A program made the position numbers and the translations under genes. From positions 47,395-111,394 of the forward strand of contig NZ_FOGB01000002.1 of NCBI RefSeq assembly GCF_900111095.1: a stretch of 64,000 nucleotides of DNA, in the 5' to 3' direction. The DNA comes from Amphritea atlantica. Lineage in GTDB: Bacteria > Pseudomonadota > Gammaproteobacteria > Pseudomonadales > Balneatricaceae. This document shows positions 1 through 8,276 of this stretch, in pieces (position 1 is the stretch's first letter; the number at the start of each line of letters is the position of its first letter). Below the pieces are notes generated by a model that did no database searches, had not been told where the DNA came from, and was given only the letters and a program-made list of their open reading frames with translations.

Positions 1-2
1 AG

Positions 3-596
3 TTCAAGCAAAAGATCTTCGACTCAACCGTAGGCAATATGATGCGGGTGCGGGAGGAGCTTGATGCCAATACCCTGGAAGAAGCGATCAATGCCATCGC
101 CAGCACTAACCGGCTGGAACTCTATGGCTTTGGCGCATCCGCCCCGGTGTGTAACGACGCCCAGCATAAGTTTCACCGTCTGAAGATTGCCGCTTCTGCC
201 TACTCTGATCCGCATATGCAGATGATCTCAGCGACCACCCTGACAGAGCAGGATGTTGTCATCGCGATCTCCCAGACCGGCCGAACCAAAGATCTGCTAC
301 ATGCGGTTAAACTGGTTAAAGATGCCGGTGTCACCGTTATCTCGCTCTGCCCCAGCAACACCCCGCTGTCCGACCTGGCCAGTATCGCCATCCATATCGA
401 TCTGGAAGAGGATAAAGACCTCAGTACGCTGATGTCATCCCGGGTGGTTCATCTGGTGGTGATCGATGTTCTCGCAGTGGGAGTCGCGATGAAACTGGGA
501 CCAGGCCTGCTGGACCACCTGAAAACGATCAAGCGCAGCCTGAAAAGTCTGCGTCAGAACGATAAGCGCCTGCCTCTGCGCAAACCAGAAGAATAA
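3..596 (+). CDS. hexR: HexR-like RpiR-family regulator, 3' part
   Basis: The gene runs in from the left edge, so its N-terminal helix-turn-helix is missing. What remains is about 197 residues covering the sugar-phosphate-isomerase (SIS) domain. Diagnostic stretches are DPHMQM, AISQTGRTKDLL and TVISLCPSNTPLS, which resemble E. coli HexR (YebK); the SQTGRTK segment sits where SIS domains bind the phosphosugar. Known HexR proteins repress glucose catabolism genes and respond to the Entner-Doudoroff intermediate KDPG. The reading frame is open from base 3 and the stop is TAA. Family is secure; the exact orthologue is likely but unproven because the DNA-binding half and the regulated genes lie outside the window. 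Confidence 0.8.
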   Translation, partial: FKQKIFDSTVGNMMRVREELDANTLEEAINAIASTNRLELYGFGASAPVCNDAQHKFHRLKIAASAYSDPHMQMISATTLTEQDVVIAISQTGRTKDLLHAVKLVKDAGVTVISLCPSNTPLSDLASIAIHIDLEEDKDLSTLMSSRVVHLVVIDVLAVGVAMKLGPGLLDHLKTIKRSLKSLRQNDKRLPLRKPEE

Positions 597-804
597 ATCG
601 CCCGGAATTTCCTCTTTTTGTAACATTTTTACGTCACTATCTTCCCCGTTATCGCCGCTTATAAGGCCTTTGACTCATTGAAATTCTCTTTTTTCTGGTA
701 TAAAAAAGAGATTCCCTGTTAATCAGAAATGCGAGGCGGTCTGTTAGCCTGTCAGATTTATGGGCTTTCAGGTGGACTTTACAGAGGGTATAGGAGTACA
801 TGCT

Positions 805-1011
805 ATGCTTATACGGAAAGATCAGGATCTGAATGAAATCCAAACAACGGTCTTCGATATCATCGTCGGTATTGAGGAGCAAGAGAAGCAGGCTCAACAA
901 AAACTAGCCAGCCAGAAAAGCCTGGCAGTCAGACGGGCAATCGAAGAACACAAACAGCGCAAAGAGCTGGAATATCAGATTAACGATGAACTCTGGTTTG
1001 ATGATATCTGA
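805..1011 (+). CDS. Small PA3496-like protein
   Basis: A 68-residue protein. An upstream ATG at 760 exists in the same frame, but the ATG at 805 is preferred because AGGAG lies at 792-796, eight bases before it. The N-terminus is acidic, the middle is rich in Gln, Lys and Glu, and the C-terminal part (ARRxIEEHxxRKxL-type followed by DELWFDDI) resembles the small PA3496-type proteins of Pseudomonas, whose function is not firmly known. No signal peptide or membrane segment is seen. It is followed at once by a strong hairpin terminator, so it is probably a monocistronic unit. The family assignment rests on the tail only. Confidence 0.6.
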   Translation: MLIRKDQDLNEIQTTVFDIIVGIEEQEKQAQQKLASQKSLAVRRAIEEHKQRKELEYQINDELWFDDI

Positions 1012-1022
1012 AGCCTGACAAT

Positions 1023-1055
1023 AAAAAAGCCTGCCAGATCTGCGCAGGCTTTTTT
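1023..1055. terminator. Bidirectional rho-independent terminator
   Basis: Arms AAGCCTGC and GCAGGCTT are flanked by A and T runs on both sides, so it can stop transcription of the small plus-strand gene and of the minus-strand glutamate-synthase-like gene converging on it. Confidence 0.85.
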
Positions 1056-1071
1056 ATTTGCTTTGGCACCA

Positions 1072-2562
1072 CTACATCTCCGGATAAAGAATATCCAGGG
1101 GTACCGAGCGGCCACTGTCGATCACTATCGCGGCATGTTTGCGCTTCAGTTTTCTCGGCTCCGGCACACCGCAGGAGTGCGCAATCATCTCCACTTCATG
1201 CACCAGGTTATCATGGTAGTGAGTCACCCTGACCGCTTTATCCTCCGGCACCAGCCCCCGCTGCAGATCCTTATCATGAGTCGTAATGCCAGTAGGACAG
1301 GTGTTTTTATTACACTGCAGCGCCTGAATGCACCCCAGTGCAAACATAAAGCCCCGTGCGCTGACACAGAAATCAGCGCCCATGCAGAGTGCCGCAGCCA
1401 CATCAGTGGGGTTGATACACTTACCCGACGCGATCACCCGGATACGCTCACGCAAGCCATGCATAATCAGCTTGTTCACCAGGATTGGCAGACTCTCCCG
1501 TAACGGCAGCCCGACGCTATCCATCAGCGGCATCGGCGCAGCACCGGTACCACCATCACTGCTGTCCAGGGTAATAAAGTCCGGCGCATGTTCCAGCCCC
1601 CGGGCAACCACCCGTTCACAAAACTCATCCAGCCAGTCAGTTGAACCCAACACCAGCTTAAAGCCAACCGGCTTCCCGGTAACCTCGCGGATATGGCAGA
1701 CCAAATCCAGCAGATCATCGGCACTATCAACCTCGGGATGGCGGTTCGGGCTGATCGAGGCAACCCCTTCGGGGATACCACGGATGGCGGCGATCTCAGC
1801 GGTCACTTTTTCACCTGGCAGCATCCCCCCTTTACCAGGCTTAGCCCCCTGACTCAGCTTGATCTCAAACATCCGTACCTGATTATAGGCGGCCTTCTCT
1901 CTCAGCTTATCGTCGCTGAGTAAGCCCTGATTATCACGCATGCCATATTTAGCGGTACCGATCTGGCAAACGATGTCGCAGCCGCCCTCCAGATGGTAGG
2001 GCGATAATCCCCCCTCGCCGGTATTCATCCAACAGCCCGCTTCACGGGCACCGTTTGACAGCGCCCGTATAGCGGGTTTTGAGATAGCGCCATAACTCAT
2101 ACCGGAGATATTAAAAAACGATTTAGCATCGTAGGGCTGACGACAATAGGGCCCAATGCGCAGCGGCTGATTTTTAGCTGCATCCTCCTCCAGCGTCGGA
2201 AAGGGGCAGTTGAGGAAATAATAGGTCCCCGGCACCCGCAGATCCCGGGATGAACCAAAGGCGATAGTATTATCGATATTCTTTGCAGCGCGGTAACACC
2301 AGCTACGTTGCGCCCGGTTGAACGGCATCTCCTCGCGATCCATGGCAAAGAAGTACTGCCGGAAAAACTCCCCCAGATGTTCAAACATATAACGGAAGCG
2401 ACCAAACAACGGATAGTTACGGCGAATGGTCTGTTGGGTCTGATGCTTATCGATCTGATAAATAATCAGTGCGGCAATCAGCCCACCGACGAAGATCAAC
2501 AGCAGGATGCCGCCCAGAATTGCTACGAATTCAATCGCAAAGCTACTGACGGGATCGATCAT
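1072..2562 (-). CDS. FMN-binding glutamate synthase domain protein
   Basis: A 496-residue protein with a hydrophobic segment at about residues 10-35, then a stand-alone FMN-binding TIM-barrel domain of the glutamate synthase large subunit. Visible family motifs include FNISGMSYGAIS, MNTGEGGLSPYH, AKPGKGGMLPG, PVGFKL, TLDSSDGGTGAAP and a Cys-rich CNKNTCPTGI segment. It lacks the N-terminal glutaminase domain and the C-terminal beta-helix of full GltB, so it cannot use glutamine by the classical route; such short proteins are widespread and mostly uncharacterised. The ATG is preceded by AAGGAG. It lies 127 bases downstream of the CodA-family gene on the same strand, so a nitrogen-linked role is plausible but inferred. 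Confidence 0.85.
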   Translation of the reverse strand: MIDPVSSFAIEFVAILGGILLLIFVGGLIAALIIYQIDKHQTQQTIRRNYPLFGRFRYMFEHLGEFFRQYFFAMDREEMPFNRAQRSWCYRAAKNIDNTIAFGSSRDLRVPGTYYFLNCPFPTLEEDAAKNQPLRIGPYCRQPYDAKSFFNISGMSYGAISKPAIRALSNGAREAGCWMNTGEGGLSPYHLEGGCDIVCQIGTAKYGMRDNQGLLSDDKLREKAAYNQVRMFEIKLSQGAKPGKGGMLPGEKVTAEIAAIRGIPEGVASISPNRHPEVDSADDLLDLVCHIREVTGKPVGFKLVLGSTDWLDEFCERVVARGLEHAPDFITLDSSDGGTGAAPMPLMDSVGLPLRESLPILVNKLIMHGLRERIRVIASGKCINPTDVAAALCMGADFCVSARGFMFALGCIQALQCNKNTCPTGITTHDKDLQRGLVPEDKAVRVTHYHDNLVHEVEMIAHSCGVPEPRKLKRKHAAIVIDSGRSVPLDILYPEM

Positions 2563-2689
2563 CTTCCTAACTCCTTGAGTATGTTTATCCGCGCATCACA
2601 AAAAATGCCAGTGCCAATCCTATCCTGTTATTCCGGCATTGCCTACGGTAACAATAATCAAAATGGAGGGTAGATAATCTCAATCAGCG

Positions 2690-3946
2690 TCAGTCAACAC
2701 CGGTAATCCATTGAGGCGTGACCACATAGGCAGGCTCGCGCTGCATAATAACATCGCCATTGCGTACCGATAACAGCACTTCACCCTGACGTCGAATCAC
2801 CGAATAGTCATCTTCACCATCAAGCAGAATAAAGCTGCCGGGCTTACCGACGGCGATACCATAGCGATGATCAACATTGAGTGTCCGGGCACTGTTGTCA
2901 CTGATAAAGTCCAGCGCTTGACTGAAGTCGGCATAACCCATCATCTGGCAGATATGCAGACCAAAATCGAGGCTGCGCAGCAACTTACCATTTCCCAGTG
3001 AGTACCAGGGATCAAAAATGGAGTCCTCGCCAAAACAGACATTAATACCGGCTTCATTCAATTCTTTCACCCGCGTCAGGCCACGACGCTTGGGATAGCT
3101 GTCAAAGCGCCCCTGCAGATGGATACTTTCAGTGGGACAGGAGACAAAATTAATGCCCGATTTTTTCAGCAGGCGGAACAGCTTTGAACAGTAGGCGTTA
3201 TCGTAAGAGCCCATCGCGGTAGTGTGGCTGGCGGTAACTTTCGCCCCCATATTATTGAACAGCGCTTCGGCCGCCAACACTTCAAGAAAGCGAGAGTTCG
3301 GGTCATCGGTTTCATCACAGTGGACATCCACCAGCCGATCATATTCCTGCGCCAGTCCGATCACCTTCTTCATCGACGCTTCACCCAGCTCACGGGTATA
3401 TTCGAAGTGGGGAATCCCCCCCACCACATCGGCACCGATCTGCAACGCCTCCTCCATCAACCCGAGCCCGCCCGGAAAAGAGAGTAAGCCTTCCTGAGGA
3501 AATGCCACCACCTGAATCTCTATCTTACTGGCCAGCTCATCACGCAAGGCACACAGGGTACGCAATCCCACCAGGCTGGGATCGCTGACATCGGCATGGG
3601 TGCGGATGTACTGCACGCCGTTCTGCACCAGCAACTCGATAGTTTGCAAAGCCCGGCGGCGGATATCCGCTTCATTAAGCAGCGGTTTACGTTCGCCCCA
3701 GCGCTCGATCCCCTCAAACAGAGTGCCACTCTGATTCCAGTTGGGTTCACCCGCCGTCAGGGCCGCATCCAGATGGATATGGGGTTCTACAAACGGGGCG
3801 CAGGCCAGCTGGCCATCGGCATCAATCTGATCAGCTGTCGCGCTTACCCGGTTGTCCTGTTTGCTGATCGCTGTGAAATATCCATTATCGATCTCCAGGG
3901 TATACAGCGCCGTACTCTGTCGCAGACGAGCGTTGACAATCTCCAT
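2690..3946 (-). CDS. codA: CodA-family cytosine deaminase-like amidohydrolase
   Basis: A 418-residue amidohydrolase close to E. coli CodA, which hydrolyses cytosine to uracil and ammonia. The metal and catalytic motifs are present: HIHLD, FPQEG, HCDE, ASHTT, and the Asp of FGEDS. The long signature NWNQSGTLFEGIERWGER is also conserved. The motif that reads FGHDD in E. coli reads FGEDS here: the metal-binding Asp (E. coli Asp313) is kept, but His312 and the substrate-side Asp314 are replaced by Glu and Ser. The stretch before IHLQGRFD (CPTES instead of NPLVN) also differs. The enzyme is surely a deaminase of this family, but the substrate may be a modified pyrimidine rather than cytosine. It is the third gene of the codB-pucR-codA operon. 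Confidence 0.85.
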   Translation of the reverse strand: MEIVNARLRQSTALYTLEIDNGYFTAISKQDNRVSATADQIDADGQLACAPFVEPHIHLDAALTAGEPNWNQSGTLFEGIERWGERKPLLNEADIRRRALQTIELLVQNGVQYIRTHADVSDPSLVGLRTLCALRDELASKIEIQVVAFPQEGLLSFPGGLGLMEEALQIGADVVGGIPHFEYTRELGEASMKKVIGLAQEYDRLVDVHCDETDDPNSRFLEVLAAEALFNNMGAKVTASHTTAMGSYDNAYCSKLFRLLKKSGINFVSCPTESIHLQGRFDSYPKRRGLTRVKELNEAGINVCFGEDSIFDPWYSLGNGKLLRSLDFGLHICQMMGYADFSQALDFISDNSARTLNVDHRYGIAVGKPGSFILLDGEDDYSVIRRQGEVLLSVRNGDVIMQREPAYVVTPQWITGVD

Positions 3947-3959
3947 AGGTATTCTCGCG

Positions 3960-5177
3960 TTAACTCTCTATATTGTGATGTTGAAACAGAATCTGCTCGA
4001 TCAATAATGCACTTTGCAGATTCAGCCGGGCAAAGGGGTCATTCAGCGGGCAATCGATCAGTTGCTCAATCCGTTTTAACCGGTGACTGAGGGTGTTCCG
4101 GTGAATTCCCAACGACTCAGCCGCCTGCTGCTGATTGCCAAAATAGTTCATAAACTGGCTCAGGGTCTCCTTGAGCATAGTCGAACGGGGATCACGGGCA
4201 AAACACAGAGACCCCAGTTGCTGCTGACAAAACTGTGCTAACACACTACGTTGAGGAATGGCATCAAACAACCGGGCAATCCCTAACTGATCATAAAAAA
4301 ACAATGCCTGACCCTGCTGCACCGCAAACTGCACCGCATGCCGGGCCTGTTCCGCAGCTTTCGCAATGGTGCTCAGCCCCGGTTGCAGATCACTGACACC
4401 GGCAAACACCTCAAGATCGGGCTTTAATCGCTCAAGGGCCTGAGTCAACTCATCAGAGAGTGCCGGAGAGTGCGCCGCGGTCGTTGGCCAAATGGCTAAC
4501 AAGTCCTGCTCATACTCGAGCACCGGCCAGTCAATCCCCCTGCGCATCAGCAACTCTGTCAGTTGCTCCCCGAGCAGCGCTCGCTCATGGATAAACTTCC
4601 ACTGATCCGCCGGATCATCACGACTCAGACGCTGACTAAAACCTTTCAGCCGCAACGCCAGCACCGCATAGGGCCGGGTATCACTCAACCCAAGATCAGC
4701 CGCGCGCAGATGGATCAGCTCCGGCGTATCCGCATAGCCATTGATCAGGCGGGTGAGGAACAACCGGGTCGACTGACCAATCAGATTATCCTGCACAATG
4801 GCGTTACTGATTACCTCGGTCACCTGCACCATCGGCAGCGCATAGGGTTGCTCAAACAGCGCAAACCCCAGTTCATTGGCAACTGCTTTGACACTGGCCG
4901 GAATCGAGCGAATGAACTCAGATCCTGTCAGTATCACAATGCCGGCGGCCTTGTGTTCAACCGCCTCACGAATCAGCTGTTGCAGGTTTTGCTCACTGCG
5001 CCGCTGATTAATGCCGGTAATGAAGATCAGCTCTCCACCCCGCAACCACGGCCCCAGGGTTTCATCTTCCGCCACATAGGGCCAGCGAACTGTTATTTGG
5101 CTGCCACGCAGCCCCGCGACCAGGCAAATACTCTCAAGGCCTGGCAAACGGGGAATATCAGCACAGAGTATTGGCAT
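3960..5177 (-). CDS. PucR-family transcriptional regulator
   Basis: A 405-residue regulator with an N-terminal PucR/purine-catabolism ligand domain (about residues 8-125), a central GGDEF-like fold region and a C-terminal helix-turn-helix of the PucR/CdaR type (LGIHRNTLSHRLKRIEQL, near residues 358-378). Members of this family activate purine, pyrimidine or diacid catabolic genes. The gene lies between the permease and the deaminase: its ATG overlaps the permease stop codon by one base (TAATG) and it ends 13 bases before the deaminase start, so the three are translationally linked. It probably regulates this operon in response to a nucleobase; the ligand is not known. Confidence 0.85.
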   Translation of the reverse strand: MPILCADIPRLPGLESICLVAGLRGSQITVRWPYVAEDETLGPWLRGGELIFITGINQRRSEQNLQQLIREAVEHKAAGIVILTGSEFIRSIPASVKAVANELGFALFEQPYALPMVQVTEVISNAIVQDNLIGQSTRLFLTRLINGYADTPELIHLRAADLGLSDTRPYAVLALRLKGFSQRLSRDDPADQWKFIHERALLGEQLTELLMRRGIDWPVLEYEQDLLAIWPTTAAHSPALSDELTQALERLKPDLEVFAGVSDLQPGLSTIAKAAEQARHAVQFAVQQGQALFFYDQLGIARLFDAIPQRSVLAQFCQQQLGSLCFARDPRSTMLKETLSQFMNYFGNQQQAAESLGIHRNTLSHRLKRIEQLIDCPLNDPFARLNLQSALLIEQILFQHHNIES

Positions 5178-6433
5178 TAGCTTTTCACAATATCAGGGGA
5201 CGAATTGGCAAACGGCAGCCGCAGCAAAGCGGTGTAGCTGATCACCGCAACCAGCACCCCAACCACCGGCGGCAAAATCGGCGAGCTGTAAGCTGCGAGC
5301 GAACCGATACCATAGGCCGCCAGCCCCAGCCAGTTGAACGCAGGCAAAGGCTGCGTCGCCAGTTTGGGGTAGTTGCCTTTATGGTTAAAACAGAAGTCAG
5401 CCATAATCACACCACCAATCGGCGGGATAAAGGTTCCCAGCAAAATAAGGAATGGGATCAGCAGGTTATACATCCCCCCGACGGCCAGCACGGTACCGAT
5501 GGCGGCGCCAACAACGGTAACCAGGCGGCGCTTATCGGTGCGCAGCAGATTACAACCCGCCACCGCGAAGTTATAGATGGTATTGTCCTGAGTGGTCCAG
5601 ATATTCATCAGCAGCATCAGCACCGCCAGCACCACAAACCCCTGGGCGATCATCACATCAACAATATCCGCCTGCTGATAGATCATGGTCCCCAGCGCGC
5701 CGGTCAGCACCATCAGACCATTACCAAAGAAGAATGCTGCCAGCGTTGCGATCACGGCAATTTTCGGTGTTTTAGCAAACCGGCTCCAGTTAGTTGCCTG
5801 CGTTCCGCCACTGACGAAGGTACCAATAATCATAGTGACTGCCGCAGCCCAGCTGAGGCTCTCAGTTGGCGACTGCATCATCAGCCCTCCGAAACCACCG
5901 ATATCGATCATCCCGGTATACAGGCTGATGAGAATAAACAGCATCATGGAGGGGACTGCTAACCGGGATAACCAGTCCAGGCCACGGTAACCAATCATGG
6001 CGGTAATACAGAAGGCCATGCCGAAGCCGATCATCAGGGGCGTTTCAAAGCTGGCAGGCAGTCCGGTGGTTTTAACCAGTACGGTAGATACCGTCGCAGT
6101 ACCCCAGGCATACCAGCCGATCTGGGTAAAACCCAGAATAAAATCTGACAATTTACTGCCGATCTCACCAAAGCAGAAGCGCCCCATCAATACCGAATTC
6201 AGACCACTTTTACAGGCAATATAAGCAAGCGCCGCCGCATAGATGCCGAGCAACAGGTTGCCCAGCATAATCACCAGCATCAGCTCACCGAAAGAAAAGG
6301 CCTTACCCAGGGTACCGCCAGCCCACATGGTGGCAGTAAAAAAGGTAAAACCGAGCAATAGCACAGATGTAGAGAGCAGGCCTTTACGATCAGTTTCAGG
6401 CACTTCACTCAGTGGATAATCCGATGGTTCCAT
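5177..6433 (-). CDS. codB: Cytosine permease
   Basis: A 418-residue NCS1-family nucleobase transporter with about twelve hydrophobic segments. It aligns with E. coli CodB (419 residues) along its length; examples are LGFTFFTATMWAGGTLG, GNLLLGIY, LNIWTTQDN-like and PPIGGVIMADF. An in-frame upstream ATG at 6493 would add 20 residues, but the ATG at 6433 is preferred because GGAG lies six bases before it and the length then matches CodB. It imports cytosine or a related base for the deaminase encoded two genes downstream. A candidate sigma-54 promoter lies about 60 bases upstream. Confidence 0.88.
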   Translation of the reverse strand: MEPSDYPLSEVPETDRKGLLSTSVLLLGFTFFTATMWAGGTLGKAFSFGELMLVIMLGNLLLGIYAAALAYIACKSGLNSVLMGRFCFGEIGSKLSDFILGFTQIGWYAWGTATVSTVLVKTTGLPASFETPLMIGFGMAFCITAMIGYRGLDWLSRLAVPSMMLFILISLYTGMIDIGGFGGLMMQSPTESLSWAAAVTMIIGTFVSGGTQATNWSRFAKTPKIAVIATLAAFFFGNGLMVLTGALGTMIYQQADIVDVMIAQGFVVLAVLMLLMNIWTTQDNTIYNFAVAGCNLLRTDKRRLVTVVGAAIGTVLAVGGMYNLLIPFLILLGTFIPPIGGVIMADFCFNHKGNYPKLATQPLPAFNWLGLAAYGIGSLAAYSSPILPPVVGVLVAVISYTALLRLPFANSSPDIVKS

Positions 6434-6488
6434 ATCAGGCTCCGCTAAACTTTTCAGGTTGATTGAATTTTTTGTACAACCTGTTAGC

Positions 6489-6504
6489 AGCAAAGCTTAT
6501 ACCA
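6489..6504 (-). promoter_or_regulatory. Candidate sigma-54 promoter of the codB operon
   Basis: On the minus strand the sequence reads TGGTATAAGCTTTGCT, with GG and GC separated by exactly ten bases and a full TTGCT at the -12 element. The predicted start is near 6477, leaving a leader of about 44 bases before codB. Sigma-54 control would fit a nitrogen-scavenging operon. Confidence 0.55.
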
Positions 6505-6624
6505 CCCTAAAGTTAAATAGGTAACCAATTTAAGTGCTGTTCCTGCTGAACTTTATTGATTAAAGCTTCACAGTGCACTATGCACAAAAACTATATTTTA
6601 CGATGAACGATGTCCGGATAAGAG

Positions 6625-6641
6625 CGCATCATTTTCGCGCA
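6625..6641. promoter_or_regulatory. Candidate NtrC-binding site
   Basis: CGCATCATTTTCGCGCA matches 12 of 17 positions of the NtrC palindrome TGCACCATTTTGGTGCA. It lies about 150 bases upstream of the predicted codB start, a usual enhancer distance. A second dyad, GTGCACTATGCAC at 6573-6585, lies about 100 bases upstream and may be a weaker site. Confidence 0.4.
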
Positions 6642-6659
6642 TTTTGATTGCGATCGCCC

Positions 6660-7094
6660 TATTTAGCGACAATATCCAGAGGGTTCTGGCAGCAATATTC
6701 AAAACCGGATAACAGATCTGCACAACAAATCTGTTTGATTATTCCGTAGATGGAGCGCCCACATCAAGCCGGGTGAGGCGTTTCATCGCGGCTCACATGG
6801 CCTGTGTCAATGTCGGGCTGAATCTGTTTCTTCACTTTTGCTTATCTGCTCGGCAAGCTTCTGATCAAAGCAGTTCACGGCCCTTTGCAGCAGGTACACA
6901 CCCGACAACAACATTCGGCAAAGGCAAGCCTGCCACTGAGCTAAATGACTACGGGACTGAATGTTTAGCAATAACAGACGTCGGCTTTCTGACATTGAGT
7001 GCCTCCCCCGGTCCGATCGACAGAGATAAAAGGGATACCTTCCATGGCCTGTACTTCAGAGCTGTTTCCCACAGACTCTCTGATAACCCGATGG
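6660..7094. other. Gene-free stretch between codB promoter and the acetone operon
   Basis: No convincing coding sequence was found. A 169-codon plus-strand open frame (6773-7282) runs into the secB-like gene on the opposite strand and has a low-complexity, shadow-like translation. No clear terminator follows the secB-like gene. Confidence 0.5.
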
Positions 7095-7547
7095 TTATGC
7101 TGATTTGCGATTCTGCTCGGCATACAATGCATCGAAGTTTACCGGCGCCATCATCAGTGGCGGGAAACCGCCCTTCACCATCAACTGATCAATGGTTTCA
7201 CGAAGATAGGGGAACATCACTGCGGGACAGGCCGAACCCAGCGCCTCCGCCTGCTGTTGAGCGGGAAAACCGGAAATCATAAACATCGCGGCCTGATCAA
7301 CCTCTGCCACGAACGCCAGTTGATCCTGGTTTTTCGCCGTGACCGAAACTGACAGCACCACCTCATAAAGACCTTCTTCAATCTGCTCAAAGGCTGTGTT
7401 GAGATCCATCGTTACCGTGGGCTGCCACTCTGAGCGGAACACCCTGGCTGAGTTGGGTGATTCGAAGGATGAGTTTTTAACATAGATCTTCTGCAGAGCA
7501 AAAAAGGGCGAGTCTGCGCCCTGATGCTGTTGGTTGTTATCTGACAT
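7095..7547 (-). CDS. secB: SecB-type chaperone encoded in acetone carboxylase operon
   Basis: A 150-residue protein clearly of the SecB family: FALQKIYVKNSSFESPN, the EWQP segment, the YEVVLSVSVTA strand, AMFMISG, CPAVMFPYLRE and FPPLMMAPVNFDALY align with E. coli SecB. Classical SecB is a homotetramer that keeps secretory precursors unfolded and hands them to SecA. Here the gene is the last of a minus-strand series after acxC, 113 bases downstream, with an AAGGGAG ribosome site. None of the neighbouring carboxylase proteins looks secreted, so a general export role or a dedicated chaperone role for the carboxylase are both possible. Whether the genome has a second, canonical secB cannot be seen. 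Confidence 0.9.
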   Translation of the reverse strand: MSDNNQQHQGADSPFFALQKIYVKNSSFESPNSARVFRSEWQPTVTMDLNTAFEQIEEGLYEVVLSVSVTAKNQDQLAFVAEVDQAAMFMISGFPAQQQAEALGSACPAVMFPYLRETIDQLMVKGGFPPLMMAPVNFDALYAEQNRKSA

Positions 7548-7611
7548 GGGATACTCCCTTGCTAGTTAAGAGGGTGGGAAAAGTGAGTGACTTATGTGCG
7601 CGGTGAGGAAA

Positions 7612-7637
7612 ACTTCCGGCCAACTGCGACCGGAAGT
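7612..7637 (-). terminator. Hairpin between acxC and secB, possible attenuator
   Basis: Perfect 8-base arms ACTTCCGG and CCGGAAGT enclose a 10-base loop. On the minus strand the stem is followed by a short T tract (TTTTCC), which makes it a weak terminator or an RNA stability element lowering secB expression relative to acxABC. Confidence 0.5.
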
Positions 7638-7660
7638 GTGTCCTATCCAAGCCGCTTCAA

Positions 7661-8161
7661 TTACGCGTTAACCGGGGCAGGCAGATCCAGCCAGTCAAAC
7701 AGCGCAGGAATATCGGGCTGGAAGTCATGAATCACTGGATACCAGGGCGTTGGCGCTTCGATATCATGCATCACACCACAGGTCGGGCAGTAGTATTCAC
7801 GGTAGACCTGCCAGTTGGTGTCAGGCGCCATCAGCTTTGGATAAACCTCCTGCATCTTCTCCTCATCATCGCGCACATACACCAGCGCATTGAGTTTCCA
7901 GTTAGTGCGGTAGTCACCAAAGTCATGACCACAGGAGCACTTGGTCACCAGGGTTTTATCGGCGGTGGTTTCGGCCAGATAGAGGTGCGGGCCAAACGCC
8001 ATGATGATCTTATCGTCCCAGGACACCTGATCCTGCAATACGGACATATAGTTGGCATAACGCTCTTTGTCCTTAGGCATGGACAGCATCATGTGCAGGG
8101 TATCCCAGTCGAGGCTGCCTTTAACCAGATCGGACACCTGTTTTTTTGTGAAATTTGACAT
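7661..8161 (-). CDS. acxC: Acetone carboxylase gamma subunit
   Basis: A 166-residue protein matching the size and features of the acetone carboxylase gamma subunit (AcxC, about 168 residues in Xanthobacter). It has a Cys-rich zinc-ribbon-like arrangement, CSCGHDFGDYRTNWK near residues 75-89 and YYCPTCGVMHDIE near residues 128-140. Acetone carboxylase is an alpha2-beta2-gamma2 cytoplasmic enzyme that makes acetoacetate from acetone and bicarbonate with ATP hydrolysis to AMP. Its position after the two large HyuB/HyuA-like genes, and the activator gene upstream, support the call. A 115-base gap with a short hairpin separates it from acxB. Confidence 0.92.
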   Translation of the reverse strand: MSNFTKKQVSDLVKGSLDWDTLHMMLSMPKDKERYANYMSVLQDQVSWDDKIIMAFGPHLYLAETTADKTLVTKCSCGHDFGDYRTNWKLNALVYVRDDEEKMQEVYPKLMAPDTNWQVYREYYCPTCGVMHDIEAPTPWYPVIHDFQPDIPALFDWLDLPAPVNA

Positions 8162-8249
8162 AATCGGTCTCTCTTTATTGTTTTTAGATTTGAGTTTGTA
8201 GAACTGAGTTTCAGAGTTGAGTTAATAGCTTTTTAAGGTGATCAGGAGA

Positions 8250-8262
8250 GGTGCCGGGCACC
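8250..8262 (-). other. Short GC hairpin after acxB
   Basis: GGTGCC and GGCACC arms sit just downstream of the acxB stop in the acxB-acxC gap, with no T run. It may protect the 3' end of the acxAB message segment; this is a guess from structure only. Confidence 0.35.
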
Positions 8263-8276
8263 CCTCCGTCAATCTT

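Noticed and set aside
7083..7098. Terminator of the acx operon at the secB stop codon
   Set aside because: The ATAACC/GGTTAT stem is weak, overlaps the stop codon and is not followed by a T run on the minus strand.
6773..7282. 169-codon open frame on the plus strand
   Set aside because: It overlaps the secB-like gene on the opposite strand, has no recognisable domain and no ribosome site; the part outside secB lies in non-coding DNA.
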